Assembly (NCBI GenBank): GCA_937890005.1
Contig: CALBZA010000072.1
Span: forward strand, 1 to 64,000
From: an uncultured Verrucomicrobia subdivision 3 bacterium
GTDB lineage: Bacteria; Verrucomicrobiota; Verrucomicrobiia; Limisphaerales; DASXHY01
Direction of reading: 5' to 3'
DNA: 64,000 nucleotides
In this document: piece by piece, positions 1 to 8,933 of the stretch
Layout of the letters: the number at the start of each line of letters is the position of its first letter
How positions within the stretch are numbered: the stretch's first letter is position 1
Translations under genes and position numbers: made by a program
The notes under the pieces: model-generated
What the model was told of the DNA's origin: nothing
The model's database searches: none
What the model saw: only the letters and a program-made list of their open reading frames with translations

Positions 1-3000
1 TGTAGGTCAGCGTGGAGGCAAAGTTGGTTCCGGCGGAAATAGCGCTCAAGCGACCACGACGGTCGTAGCTGTTTGTCACGCTCGGCGTACTGTCAGAATA
101 GATGACCGTTTCCAGATCACCGGCGGCGTTGTAGCTGTAGGTCGTCGTGACACCCCGTTCCCAGTCGCGGCTCGTCAGGCGGCCGGCTTTGTCATACTGA
201 TAATCATCCGTCGCGTCGTTCTCTCCCTGGTAGCTCTTGCGAACAAGCCAGCCGCGTTGCGGATGATAGTGCCATGTTGTAACGGCCGCCCCAAGATTGC
301 TGGCGAAATTAGTCCAGGTCGTCATCGATTCCATGCGACCTGCGTAGTCATAGGTGTATTGCACCGGATATGTCCGCGCTCCGGCGGTTTTTTCCAGTTC
401 ACCGCGTTTGTTATACCAGTTTGTTACGCTTCCCCCGTCCGGGTAGGTAACATTTGTCACCTGAAGCATCTTGTTGCGGAAACTCCATGTTACCTGCGGT
501 CCGGGAGCCGCGACACTTTTCACCTGGTCCGCTTCGTCATAGGTGTAGGTGGTCGTTCCAGTCCGGGCGTCCGTCACCGTCTGGACCCGACCGTGACTAT
601 CGTAGCCATACGTCAAAGAAGATATCGTTTCTGTGCCGGCCTTCCGGACTACGGAAATCAATCGACCATTCTGATAGCTGCTAAGAGTTACGGTTCCCTC
701 TGTTGCGTTGTTGGTAGCAAAGCGCCATCCGCCGCTCGGCACCGATGACTCGCTCCAGGAAACCGCCTGAGTTCCCCCATCACCAAATCGCGTTTGCGAA
801 GAACGGCGTCCATCCGGGGACGTTTGCACACGAGAAACCAGCACAGGAGTGCTGCTTCCATTCGTACCCCAGACGTAGGTGTCCTGAATTCGGCTCACCT
901 TACCACTCCACAGCGCACCAACCGACGTCGCGACGTAGTTGGTTGTCCAGGTGATCCGATCCGTTCCACCCTTGATTGTTGCCAGATTCGATAACAGATC
1001 ATCGTAATCTGTTACATTGGTGGCCGTCTCACTCAATGCGACAATGCTCAATTCCCGCTCTCCCTTTTTGTTGTAGGTGTAAAGCGTCGTAACACCCTCA
1101 GTATCCACCTGCTTCCAAAGCTGACCGAGCGAGTTGTAGTACGATTGGGTGACCGGATCATCCCAAGTATAGTACGGGGTATCGTCCTGATATACAGTCT
1201 TCCACGGCCTGCCCGCGATGTCGGTGTGGGTCGTAACAACCTCCTCGGTGTCTTCAAGCGCACTATTCAAGCGGATTTCCTTTGTGAATGAGCCGTATCC
1301 ATCAGCACCGTATTCATACCGAACAGGATGAACGGCCGTTCCCGATACCCTTTTCAACGATCCGTCCAGATAGTAAGCTTCAATGCGGGTTCCACCATCT
1401 GGATAGGTGATCGTTCGGACTCTTCCGCCTGTTTCCGAATCATGACTTTCAGCATAAGTCGTTCTCCCGCCCATTGCATTGGTTTCTGCCACAAGATGTC
1501 CGCAAAGGTCATATTCATACTGCGCCAACACCCGGGAATCTGATCCCGCTTTGCGAATTGTTTGCAGAACACGCCCCATCGCATCCAAAATATTGGTGGT
1601 CGTAATCCCGAGCCGCGTGCTTGCAGTCTGGCGTTTCAGATCGTCATAACTGAAATAGGTAGTCACTCCATCGCGATCGGTTTTCGACTCCACCAAACCG
1701 CAGCAGGAGGAGAGCTGAACAGTCTCTGATGTCCCATCCAGATATGTAACCGTTTGCGGACGCCCGAAGTTGTCTGGATTACTATACGTTTCGCGGCTAA
1801 GCAGGGTCGCGCTTGCCACATCCCAACGTTCAGAAAGCACCATATTTCCGAAGAAGTCACGCACCACTCGATTAGATATTCCCGAAACAACATAGTTGAA
1901 TCCGCTATCCGGCCGTCCGGAAACTGTGATATTAGTAAAATGGCCGCTGCTATTAGTCGCATAGTAGTACGCGGTCATGGTCTTGTCCGGATGGATCACT
2001 GATTTCAACCGTCGATGGTTTTCGCCACTGGAATAGTACCGATTTGTCGTAAAAAGATGGCTTGGATCATTCCACCCGCTATACCAACCCGTTGTGACCT
2101 GGGCTTCGATTCGCTCATACTCGGAAACAATTGCAGTGTAACGAGCGGAGACCAATTGACTATTGACGGTCTCGAACACGTATCGTGGAGTGTCAGGCTC
2201 AAGCGTTCCATCGTCCCCTGAACCATTGACGTAACTATAGTCAGGGCCATACGCATAAAATGTGGCGCGTGCCACGCCTCGATTTTCGATTGTCACATCC
2301 CCATGCGAGGAATAAACAAGCAGTGGGCGCCCCTCGCTATCGTATGACTCATAGTACTCCCATGAACCGTCCGGATGTACAACGGATCGCAACGGCTGGC
2401 GCGTCCCACCAACGAAGTACCACGGATACTCATCATATGTGTATGTGGTTGTTTCCGGATGCGAGTCCGATCCCACAACAACTTCGACAGGAGCTTCCCC
2501 CCATGGAAACTGCCGGAACGTCGTGCGGACTCGTGTCAGGATGTTTCCATTCGCATCCTTTACGATTTTAAGCGTCTGTCGGAACTGATTATCCGATGAA
2601 TCAGTCCAATAGCTGTTTGTAATAGATGTCTGGAACAGGTCATTCATTGGCTGCACAATCCAATCCCCTTCTGAAGACTGCGCTGTAAAATTCCACTGGC
2701 GAACTGTATCCCCATCTCTGATCTCTGAGATTCGGAACTCATTGGGTACTGGATTTGTAATAGCCCATGTGACATAGGGATTTCCTGTCAATTGGTAGAT
2801 ATCCCCGCTAAAGCCAGTAATCTGATTTGAATGATAGAATTGTATAAGGAACGAGTTGGAACCCGCAGCAGTAATATCAACCAGGCCTTGAGGTATCTTG
2901 ATCTGGCGAATCATTCCGCTTTCAAAAACAGGTGTCACCCCGGGGAAATCTTTTGGAAACTGAAGCATCTCCGGAGAGAGTACATCCCAGGTAAAGCGAT

Positions 3001-4297
3001 TGAATCCAAAGCTGATCTCACCCATCGATTGGCCTCCATCGCCAGTGCCAAGTGAGATTGATAGCTCGGGTCCATAAAAATCCCCGCCATCTCCACCATC
3101 AATGCAGATAGAACAACCACCACCGCCCATACCACCACCCATACCACCGCCTGCAACCCCTGATCCAGGAGGGTTGGGATTTGCAATAGACACGATCACA
3201 GATCCCGGCGGAACAGTGATTGTACATTCCCCTTCTGGGATATCCACCTCATGTTCTTGACCGTAAACTGGCGAGGAGGGATCACCATTACCAGTCAACG
3301 TTTCGCTCTTGCTCGTCACCTGTGTCCCTCCCCCAGCAAAAGACTTCACCTCTTTCCACTTAATCTTGTAAGTTACGCCCTTCTCGGTTTTGGGAAGTTT
3401 AAAGCGATACTTCCATTTTTGAGCGTTAGCTGTGACATGAGTCTCGTCGAGCGAGAAATACGCGGTTCCCGAGCCGAACGACCACTCAGATGGGTATTCG
3501 GGCATTATGTCCTTAATATTACTATTTAGCTCGTCATCATCGTACTCCTCACTCAACGTTTGCTGGCAGGCATAAAAGTATTCTTCGACGTCGCTCATGT
3601 CGTCGATTTCGAACAGCCGTGAGGTTCCGGAGAGCACTGTGCCCGGAATAACGGTGATGCACCGTTCCATTATATTGGTGCCGTTATTCGTGCTGACCTG
3701 CGAGCAATTGTCGTTGATAGAGTGATATATTTCCGGCCCAACAAATGCCCACCCAATTGTGTACAAACCGCCACAAGTTAATCTTTGAGGAGCACCGTAT
3801 GTTGCTTCGGCGGAACTAAACGAGTAACAATGGTAACCGCACCCACTGTAGGGATTGCAGTTAAACTTATAACGAGTATCTTCTTGTTCACTATGCTCTG
3901 TGGCTGTTCCCGTACAGGAGTTCGTATACTCACATGTGAGCCCAACGTATTTCTCAACGAAGGTCGCATACATGTGATTTTCGATCTCATTGTACCAGGG
4001 CCCATCACCTTCGTATCCCGAATTGTAGGTGCCTGAATACGACCCTACTCCGGTAGTCCCAGAATCGAAAAACCAATAATCATGCTGTACTTGACTTGTT
4101 TGAGTGCGATAGAACCTAATTAAAGGTGGGTTATCGCTCTGATACTCTTGAAAACCGCATTTAGAAAGGTTGGTGCTAACCACTTTACTTTCCATTATAC
4201 ATTCAAAGCATCCATCGGCGTACACACCGGCACTTACCAGGAAAGACGCAATTAGACCGAGGACCGCTCCGAGCTTTGTAGTAGATCCCGTTTTCAT
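1..4297 (-). CDS. Secreted RHS/YD-repeat protein (3' end outside window)
   Basis: Reading the minus strand from the ATG at 4297 gives one open frame of about 1432 codons to the left edge, with no stop seen; the gene continues outside the window. Residues 1 to about 27 are a signal peptide (basic start, hydrophobic core, VYA before DGC). A Cys-rich region of about 250 residues follows (CFEC, CEYTNSC, CGYHC), then a Gly-rich linker near residue 390 (GGGMGGGMGGGG) and, from about residue 620, many YD-type repeats such as YDEADQVKSV, YDYAGRMESM and YDKAGRLTSRDW. RHS proteins form large shells around a C-terminal effector; that effector region is not visible here. The start lies 19 bp after the stop of the beta-helix gene, so the two are probably one operon. 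Family assignment is firm; toxin function is not shown. Confidence 0.92.
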   Translation of the reverse strand, partial: MKTGSTTKLGAVLGLIASFLVSAGVYADGCFECIMESKVVSTNLSKCGFQEYQSDNPPLIRFYRTQTSQVQHDYWFFDSGTTGVGSYSGTYNSGYEGDGPWYNEIENHMYATFVEKYVGLTCEYTNSCTGTATEHSEQEDTRYKFNCNPYSGCGYHCYSFSSAEATYGAPQRLTCGGLYTIGWAFVGPEIYHSINDNCSQVSTNNGTNIMERCITVIPGTVLSGTSRLFEIDDMSDVEEYFYACQQTLSEEYDDDELNSNIKDIMPEYPSEWSFGSGTAYFSLDETHVTANAQKWKYRFKLPKTEKGVTYKIKWKEVKSFAGGGTQVTSKSETLTGNGDPSSPVYGQEHEVDIPEGECTITVPPGSVIVSIANPNPPGSGVAGGGMGGGMGGGGCSICIDGGDGGDFYGPELSISLGTGDGGQSMGEISFGFNRFTWDVLSPEMLQFPKDFPGVTPVFESGMIRQIKIPQGLVDITAAGSNSFLIQFYHSNQITGFSGDIYQLTGNPYVTWAITNPVPNEFRISEIRDGDTVRQWNFTAQSSEGDWIVQPMNDLFQTSITNSYWTDSSDNQFRQTLKIVKDANGNILTRVRTTFRQFPWGEAPVEVVVGSDSHPETTTYTYDEYPWYFVGGTRQPLRSVVHPDGSWEYYESYDSEGRPLLVYSSHGDVTIENRGVARATFYAYGPDYSYVNGSGDDGTLEPDTPRYVFETVNSQLVSARYTAIVSEYERIEAQVTTGWYSGWNDPSHLFTTNRYYSSGENHRRLKSVIHPDKTMTAYYYATNSSGHFTNITVSGRPDSGFNYVVSGISNRVVRDFFGNMVLSERWDVASATLLSRETYSNPDNFGRPQTVTYLDGTSETVQLSSCCGLVESKTDRDGVTTYFSYDDLKRQTASTRLGITTTNILDAMGRVLQTIRKAGSDSRVLAQYEYDLCGHLVAETNAMGGRTTYAESHDSETGGRVRTITYPDGGTRIEAYYLDGSLKRVSGTAVHPVRYEYGADGYGSFTKEIRLNSALEDTEEVVTTHTDIAGRPWKTVYQDDTPYYTWDDPVTQSYYNSLGQLWKQVDTEGVTTLYTYNKKGERELSIVALSETATNVTDYDDLLSNLATIKGGTDRITWTTNYVATSVGALWSGKVSRIQDTYVWGTNGSSTPVLVSRVQTSPDGRRSSQTRFGDGGTQAVSWSESSVPSGGWRFATNNATEGTVTLSSYQNGRLISVVRKAGTETISSLTYGYDSHGRVQTVTDARTGTTTYTYDEADQVKSVAAPGPQVTWSFRNKMLQVTNVTYPDGGSVTNWYNKRGELEKTAGARTYPVQYTYDYAGRMESMTTWTNFASNLGAAVTTWHYHPQRGWLVRKSYQGENDATDDYQYDKAGRLTSRDWERGVTTTYSYNAAGDLETVIYSDSTPSVTNSYDRRGRLSAISAGTNFASTLTY

Positions 4298-4316
4298 GAT
4301 TGCAAGTGGTAAAATA

Positions 4317-7295
4317 TTACTTGAGAGGAGTGAAGACTTTGAGACCTGACGTTCCGTCTAATCCATTGAATGCATTGATCAACCAGGAAGACTCGTTTCC
4401 ATCCGCGATGCCATTTCCATTCGCGTCCTCTTCATAATCAGGGATTCCATCCGCATCGAAATCCAAGGGACTGCCATTCTCGTGTAGTGCCACGTAATGG
4501 TATCCAATATCCACTTGCGATGCAGCTTCCTTGACCTGATTAGTTGTAATCGTGAAGTGATAGAGCATAGCTCCATCGGCGGTTTGGCTCCCGGTGTTGA
4601 TGAGAGCACTATTCGTTGGTATATAGAATTGTCCTAAATGGCCAATTTGCCAGTTGTAACTCGAAACAACCACGTCGTGGGCTCCGGTTGGATACAATCG
4701 TGAAGCAGTGCTGAGAAAGGCATTATAGTCGATATCGGTGAGGACAGTATCATTGATATAGTAATCGGTTCCTGTGGAAAACGTAGTTCCGTCAAAAATG
4801 CAATCACGAATAGAGACAGGAGTTGGGCCTCCGTATCCACGAATCAATTCCAGTGTTCCTCCTATAACAGAACAATTGCGCATGTATCTTGAACTACTTG
4901 TGTGGCCATTCCAAACTCCCAAATAGGTACGTCGCATAAGGCAGTTAGTGGTGTTTACATAGTCACTGTAGTTTCCGAGAGCTCCTGACCAAAACTCAGA
5001 ATGGGTCATTTCGCAACGGAGACGTCCATAATCGCCAGCGAAATACCCATTAAAGATCTCATTTGCCATTGCAGAACATCGAAGGAACACGCCACGGACT
5101 GTGGGCACAAGAGGTTCCTCCCAGTTTTCAATCGTTCCATGTCCATATCCGGCGGTCCGATCTTCCTCCTGGACTGTGTTCAATCGGACCCAATAGGTAG
5201 GCGATGTAATCGTTCCCTCGAATGAAACCGCGATGTTGCCGATCATGCGGATGGAATGTCCCGCATGATACCACCCCGAAGTCGTTCGGAAACATCCCGA
5301 AGCTGTTCCTGCAGCAAACGTAAGATTTGCGCTCGTTTCGCACCCACCGAACGCATAATCCAACGGGTCGTAGTGGTAACCGAGATCGGGAATATCCGTG
5401 TCCCGTTGAGCCTGCGGCGAAAAAGTTTGCGGTGTCGTGAACGAGACGTTTGTGTATGAAATCGGCGGATAGGTTGTTTTCGAACGAAGCTCCTGTAATA
5501 GACCCGAATCAATATTTGTCGTTCCCGCGTTTCTGAACGAGCTGGCGCTTGCCAGATAGTGCTTGCCTCCCGCAATAGGCTGAAATACACCAACACCGGT
5601 TGTATTTGTCGCATTGAAAGCTCCATTGAATGAAGCGCCCCAATTAGTGACTAGAACGAACAGACTGTTGGTAAAGATGAAATTGGCATTGGCCTCGTTT
5701 TCAAGCAATTGCCGGCACCGGTGAACAGTCGCGTTCTGAACATCCACGTTGCCGATCCAGGTCCAAATGCCGACTTCGGAAATATCATGCATCAGGACAT
5801 TCTGGAGCTTAACGGCCGCCCCACCTACGGTGTAAACGGGGTATTGACAGTGATTGAACTGAATGTTTCGAACAGTTGCGTTTCCGTAATTGATGGTCAG
5901 TCCGCAATAGCTGTAAAGCATTCGAATGTGCTTCAGGTCCTGAGGTTCATTTGCAGTGTAGAGGTAATAGCTCAAATCTGCCGCGGCATTTGGATTGCCT
6001 GAGCTTCCAGAAATGGTTTCTCCCACTGTATTGTCATGCATTGAGGTGAACACAGCAGGCCGATACTCAGAGGTTTGACAATCAATTGTGGTATTATCCA
6101 CGTATATCCAACCACCGGCAGTCGGGTTGTATTTGATGACTGTGTTTCCTTCCAAAACCACCGTTCCCTTTAAATTCACCAATCCATTCACGTAATAAGT
6201 GGTGTCCGCCTTGAAAGTGAAGTTGCTGATGCTACTCATTGCGACATAGTCCATAACAAAACCGGGTTCTTGAGGAATGGCGCTTTGAGCAATCTGGAAA
6301 TTCTTCCGAGGATCAACTGAAGCCAGTCGGGGGGCAGGAAGAACGCGGTGAAGGGATGCGGTTCTCAGGCTCCTTGGACCGTTCGAACGAGCCGCGTGCT
6401 GTTTGGGCAATCGGCGCAATGATTGATCCGCCTCGCCAAAGGGCACCTCTTCGAACAACCAATCACGGTTCTCCAGCTTCAACCATTGTTTCCGCACCCT
6501 GGTCCCCTTTCCTACAGAGCGCTCTTCCCCTACCTGAAAAGCTCTTCCAAGACCAAACGTCAATTCCCCGAAGTTCAGATACTCATCAGCCTCCTCGTTG
6601 CCTGGCGCATCCATCCTGGCCCACGTTTTCCGCTCTTTCTTCGGCTCGGGCGGCGAGAAAAACTCAGTGAGTATTTGAATGACCGTCGTTTCGGGATTCA
6701 AACCATATTCCGAAGGTTCCGGAGGAGCTGTTCGGATAATGACGTCCTGCTCGAATCCAGATCGACGGTACGTGTATCGAATGTCCGCGCGGCAATCACC
6801 AACAATGGCATCTGCATAGACAACCACATTGGAACCGACAACGGAACCGATGCTATTTGTTGTTTCGGCAATGAGAACATTTTTTCCAGACTCAAGATCG
6901 AAATAGGCAATTCCCATCACACGAGAGCGAAGCCATTTTCCGTCGGCCAGATTCAATTCGATTTGTCCTTCATTGATGTCGGGAGGAAACAATACCTTAT
7001 GAGATCCTTGTGAAGCCGCAGCGCCGGCTCCATTCGGAAGAATTTCTATTTCTTCGGCACTTTCAAGCCATTCTCCACCTTTGCCTCGATAGTGCATTCC
7101 GGTAGCGATTTCCATATAGCTCCGAATCCGCTCCGTCTTTCCGCCACCTGGTGCATCAACCAGCTCTACCGTCTCCCACAATCGATGATGTGCTCCCCGT
7201 TCCTTGATTCGATAAGATTTCTCCGTCCTCAGTTCCGCTGCTTCTGTAATTGTCAGGGAGAGCGCGAAGGCGATGATCGGGATGATGCTTTTCAT
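4317..7295 (-). CDS. Secreted RHS-companion protein with beta-helix repeats and a Ca-binding-like tail
   Basis: About 992 residues from the ATG at 7295. The open frame runs up to 7556, but the extra part overlaps the AraC gene and lacks a signal peptide, whereas MKSIIPIIAFALSLT at 7295 starts a clear one ending near TEAAE. Residues ~25-330 form a domain (MEIATGMHYRGKGGEW, YGLNPETTVIQ, EFFSPPEP) that I recognise from the N-termini of large verrucomicrobial RHS-type proteins. Residues ~380-900 contain short Asn/Val-rich repeats typical of a right-handed parallel beta-helix. The C-terminus carries Asp/Asn-rich loops (DFDADGIPDYEED, ANGNGIADGNE) like thrombospondin-3 or dockerin Ca2+ loops. It is probably co-transcribed with the RHS gene 19 bp downstream and probably acts with it outside the cell; this is inference. 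Confidence 0.85.
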   Translation of the reverse strand: MKSIIPIIAFALSLTITEAAELRTEKSYRIKERGAHHRLWETVELVDAPGGGKTERIRSYMEIATGMHYRGKGGEWLESAEEIEILPNGAGAAASQGSHKVLFPPDINEGQIELNLADGKWLRSRVMGIAYFDLESGKNVLIAETTNSIGSVVGSNVVVYADAIVGDCRADIRYTYRRSGFEQDVIIRTAPPEPSEYGLNPETTVIQILTEFFSPPEPKKERKTWARMDAPGNEEADEYLNFGELTFGLGRAFQVGEERSVGKGTRVRKQWLKLENRDWLFEEVPFGEADQSLRRLPKQHAARSNGPRSLRTASLHRVLPAPRLASVDPRKNFQIAQSAIPQEPGFVMDYVAMSSISNFTFKADTTYYVNGLVNLKGTVVLEGNTVIKYNPTAGGWIYVDNTTIDCQTSEYRPAVFTSMHDNTVGETISGSSGNPNAAADLSYYLYTANEPQDLKHIRMLYSYCGLTINYGNATVRNIQFNHCQYPVYTVGGAAVKLQNVLMHDISEVGIWTWIGNVDVQNATVHRCRQLLENEANANFIFTNSLFVLVTNWGASFNGAFNATNTTGVGVFQPIAGGKHYLASASSFRNAGTTNIDSGLLQELRSKTTYPPISYTNVSFTTPQTFSPQAQRDTDIPDLGYHYDPLDYAFGGCETSANLTFAAGTASGCFRTTSGWYHAGHSIRMIGNIAVSFEGTITSPTYWVRLNTVQEEDRTAGYGHGTIENWEEPLVPTVRGVFLRCSAMANEIFNGYFAGDYGRLRCEMTHSEFWSGALGNYSDYVNTTNCLMRRTYLGVWNGHTSSSRYMRNCSVIGGTLELIRGYGGPTPVSIRDCIFDGTTFSTGTDYYINDTVLTDIDYNAFLSTASRLYPTGAHDVVVSSYNWQIGHLGQFYIPTNSALINTGSQTADGAMLYHFTITTNQVKEAASQVDIGYHYVALHENGSPLDFDADGIPDYEEDANGNGIADGNESSWLINAFNGLDGTSGLKVFTPLK

Positions 7296-7451
7296 AACAA
7301 AGGAAACATTGAAGTTTGTACCGTTCACGGGCGGAACCTTGAAACTATTGAACGCGTTACCCATATCAAAACGCAAATGTAGCTGTGCTTCGATGCATTC
7401 GCGTGGATTGGTCCTCTTTTTATCCGGAGTCCACTCCACTCGACAAAACCC

Positions 7452-7493
7452 TTTTGTTATAGAATCGCGACATTTTGTTATACTTTCGCGACA
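7452..7493 (-). promoter_or_regulatory. Two tandem 21-bp repeats, candidate AraC-type operator
   Basis: On the minus strand two 21-bp units follow directly: TGTCGCGAAAGTATAAC plus AAAA (7493-7473) and TGTCGCGATTCTATAAC plus AAAA (7472-7452). They differ at three central positions. Direct repeats with a 21-bp period, two helical turns, are a classic arrangement for AraC-family half-sites such as araI1/I2. The first unit overlaps the last codons and stop of the AraC-type gene, and the pair lies about 160 bp upstream of the beta-helix gene. Regulation of the RHS operon by its neighbour is inferred. Confidence 0.6.
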
Positions 7494-8026
7494 GGTCTGT
7501 TGATTTGGGTGAACATGGACGGAGTTAGGCCTGTCTCCGCCTTGAACTGAATGCAAAAATAGGAAGCATTGGTGTAACCGAGTTCCGCGGCAATCACTTT
7601 GATACGCTTACCTTGTATCAACAACAATTTGGCGCGATTTATCCGTTGGGAGATCAGCCATTTCTGCGGCGAAATGCCGAGATGCAATCGATAGGCCCTC
7701 TGCAGTTGTCTTTGGGAGAGGCTAAGGAGCTTCGCGAGGTTTTGGCTGTTGTAAAGCGCTTGAAGCGCAATGTGTTCATTGAGGCTTTTTTGAATGACTG
7801 ATAATTCCATGACCGAGTGGCTGTTTGCTGCACAGGGACGGCAGACATCCTCCTCGACGACGAAAAGGACAGATTCCGGCACCGGTACAATGCGCGTCCC
7901 TGCCGAGCTGAGGGACAAGGACCTTTCATATAGGGTATTACGTGAAAAAACGGACGATCTTTCAGAAATTTTACGGAAGAGTGATTTTTCCAGCGGCCCC
8001 TTTGGTACTGACGGAGAAAGGAGCAT
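7478..8026 (-). CDS. AraC-family transcriptional regulator (short form)
   Basis: 182 residues from the ATG at 8026. Residues ~95-180 form the double helix-turn-helix of the AraC/XylS family: LAKLLSLSQRQLQRAYRLH, then ISPQKWLISQRINRAKLLL, and IKVIAAELGYTNASYFCIQF with the usual GY..ASYF core and FKAETGLTPSMF end. The N-terminal ~90 residues are too short for a cupin-type sensor domain; they contain a CRPC pair that might bind metal or sense redox state (speculative). No clear Shine-Dalgarno is seen, so the start could lie further in, for example at MELSV. The gene precedes the beta-helix/RHS operon on the same strand and its last codons overlap the 21-bp operator-like repeats, which suggests local control. 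Confidence 0.85.
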   Translation of the reverse strand: MLLSPSVPKGPLEKSLFRKISERSSVFSRNTLYERSLSLSSAGTRIVPVPESVLFVVEEDVCRPCAANSHSVMELSVIQKSLNEHIALQALYNSQNLAKLLSLSQRQLQRAYRLHLGISPQKWLISQRINRAKLLLIQGKRIKVIAAELGYTNASYFCIQFKAETGLTPSMFTQINRPVAKV

Positions 8027-8141
8027 GGAGTTGGAGTCGGGAGGAAGCTGGGCTTGAGCCTTGAGCCGGTGCTTGATGTCGCCACATAGCCCCTCTCAAT
8101 CAGCGAGATTGGCGCGAATTCACGGTTGATTTTCAAAAATT

Positions 8142-8443
8142 CCAATAAGTTGCGGAAAACTTTCAACGGGATTCCGGGCGCTTCATGTCGGAATTGTAGA
8201 AATTCCTGTTTTTTGCCGAAAACATCCTGTTGGTTCGGTGCCTTTTCCTGTTGGAATTTTTGGATTTCCTATTGGTGCCCAAAACTTCCTGTTGGAATTT
8301 CAAAACTTCCTGTTGCTTCCCGGAAATTTCCTATTGGTTGGTGAAAACTTCCTGTTGCTTTCCGAAAAATTTCCAACAGGTTTACCATCTCTTCCTGTTG
8401 AAATTTTTAAATTTTTAACAGGTTCGTTCCATTTTCCTATGGG
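8142..8443. repeat. Phased 21-bp tandem array of about 15 TTCCTGTTGG-like boxes
   Basis: Boxes start at 8142, 8163, 8184, 8205, 8226, 8247, 8268, 8288, 8309, 8330, 8351, 8373, 8394, 8415 and 8436. Spacing is 21 bp, with one step of 20 and one of 22. The best copies are TTCCTGTTGG, with variants TTCCTATTGG and TTCCTGTTGC; at 8373 the core is CCAACAGG, the exact reverse complement of CCTGTTGG. The two bases before the box are TT in 14 of 15 copies. A-tracts recur between boxes. Because 21 is a multiple of three, short reading frames stay open across the array in several frames; I do not regard them as genes. It lies between the divergent AraC-type and FN3 genes. Confidence 0.9.
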
Positions 8444-8805
8444 GCGCCGCACGCGTCGATCGTGTTTCGCGCCCATCAAAAGGACAGGTTCTTGAAACTT
8501 TGGACAAAGACCTTTCGCAGGAAGAATTGTCCGCGGCATGGATCCGGTTTTGGGTGCGAGCGGTTTCGCAATCTTCTTCCAATTCTTCTGGTCGAGCCAA
8601 ATTCTTCAATTTTCGTAGTTTGCAAAAATGGGCATGGGGTTTTGATGAAAACGATGTCGGTGCGATTCGCTTTATCCGAGTGAGCCGTCGGGCGATGAAT
8701 AGAAATTGGCAAGGCAGTTGCATTCTGCGTCGGCGAGGAAAACAACGGGGATGACCTCGGGTCGCCGGGTTTCCAAAGGGCAGTTCAACAAACAACAACA
8801 ACAAT
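8444..8805. other. Intergenic stretch without a supported gene
   Basis: About 360 bp between the 21-bp array and the FN3 leader hairpins. Short open frames exist on both strands but none has a recognisable domain, a ribosome binding site or a signal peptide. A CAA-rich tract occurs at about 8786-8804. I see nothing else that I can support. Confidence 0.5.
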
Positions 8806-8864
8806 CAGCACCGTCAAAGGTGCTGCGTCTGTCGTGCGCGCAGGATCGGTCGTGTGGACCGGTC
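8806..8864 (+). other. Two strong hairpins in the leader of the FN3 gene
   Basis: CAGCACC (8806-8812), a six-base loop and GGTGCTG (8819-8825) form a perfect 7-bp stem. GATCGGTC (8844-8851), a five-base loop and GACCGGTC (8857-8864) form an 8-bp stem with one T-G pair. Neither is followed by a T-run, so they are not typical terminators. They lie 70-130 bases upstream of the FN3 start and could be leader RNA structure; function is unknown. Confidence 0.4.
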
Positions 8865-8933
8865 GGCGTCCGCAAGGATGTCTGCAACGCATGCAGTGTG
8901 TACACGGCGGACTCGTCGGTAGGAAAGAATACC

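Noticed and set aside
7296..7556. Longer start of the beta-helix gene
   Set aside because: The extension overlaps the AraC gene, is not secretion-like, and the signal peptide begins at 7295.
8142..8443. CRISPR array
   Set aside because: The repeat units are contiguous, degenerate and have no unique spacers of 25-40 bp; no cas genes are present.
8126..8539. Open frames across the 21-bp array on both strands
   Set aside because: They arise because the repeat length is a multiple of three, they lie in several overlapping frames, and none has a ribosome binding site.
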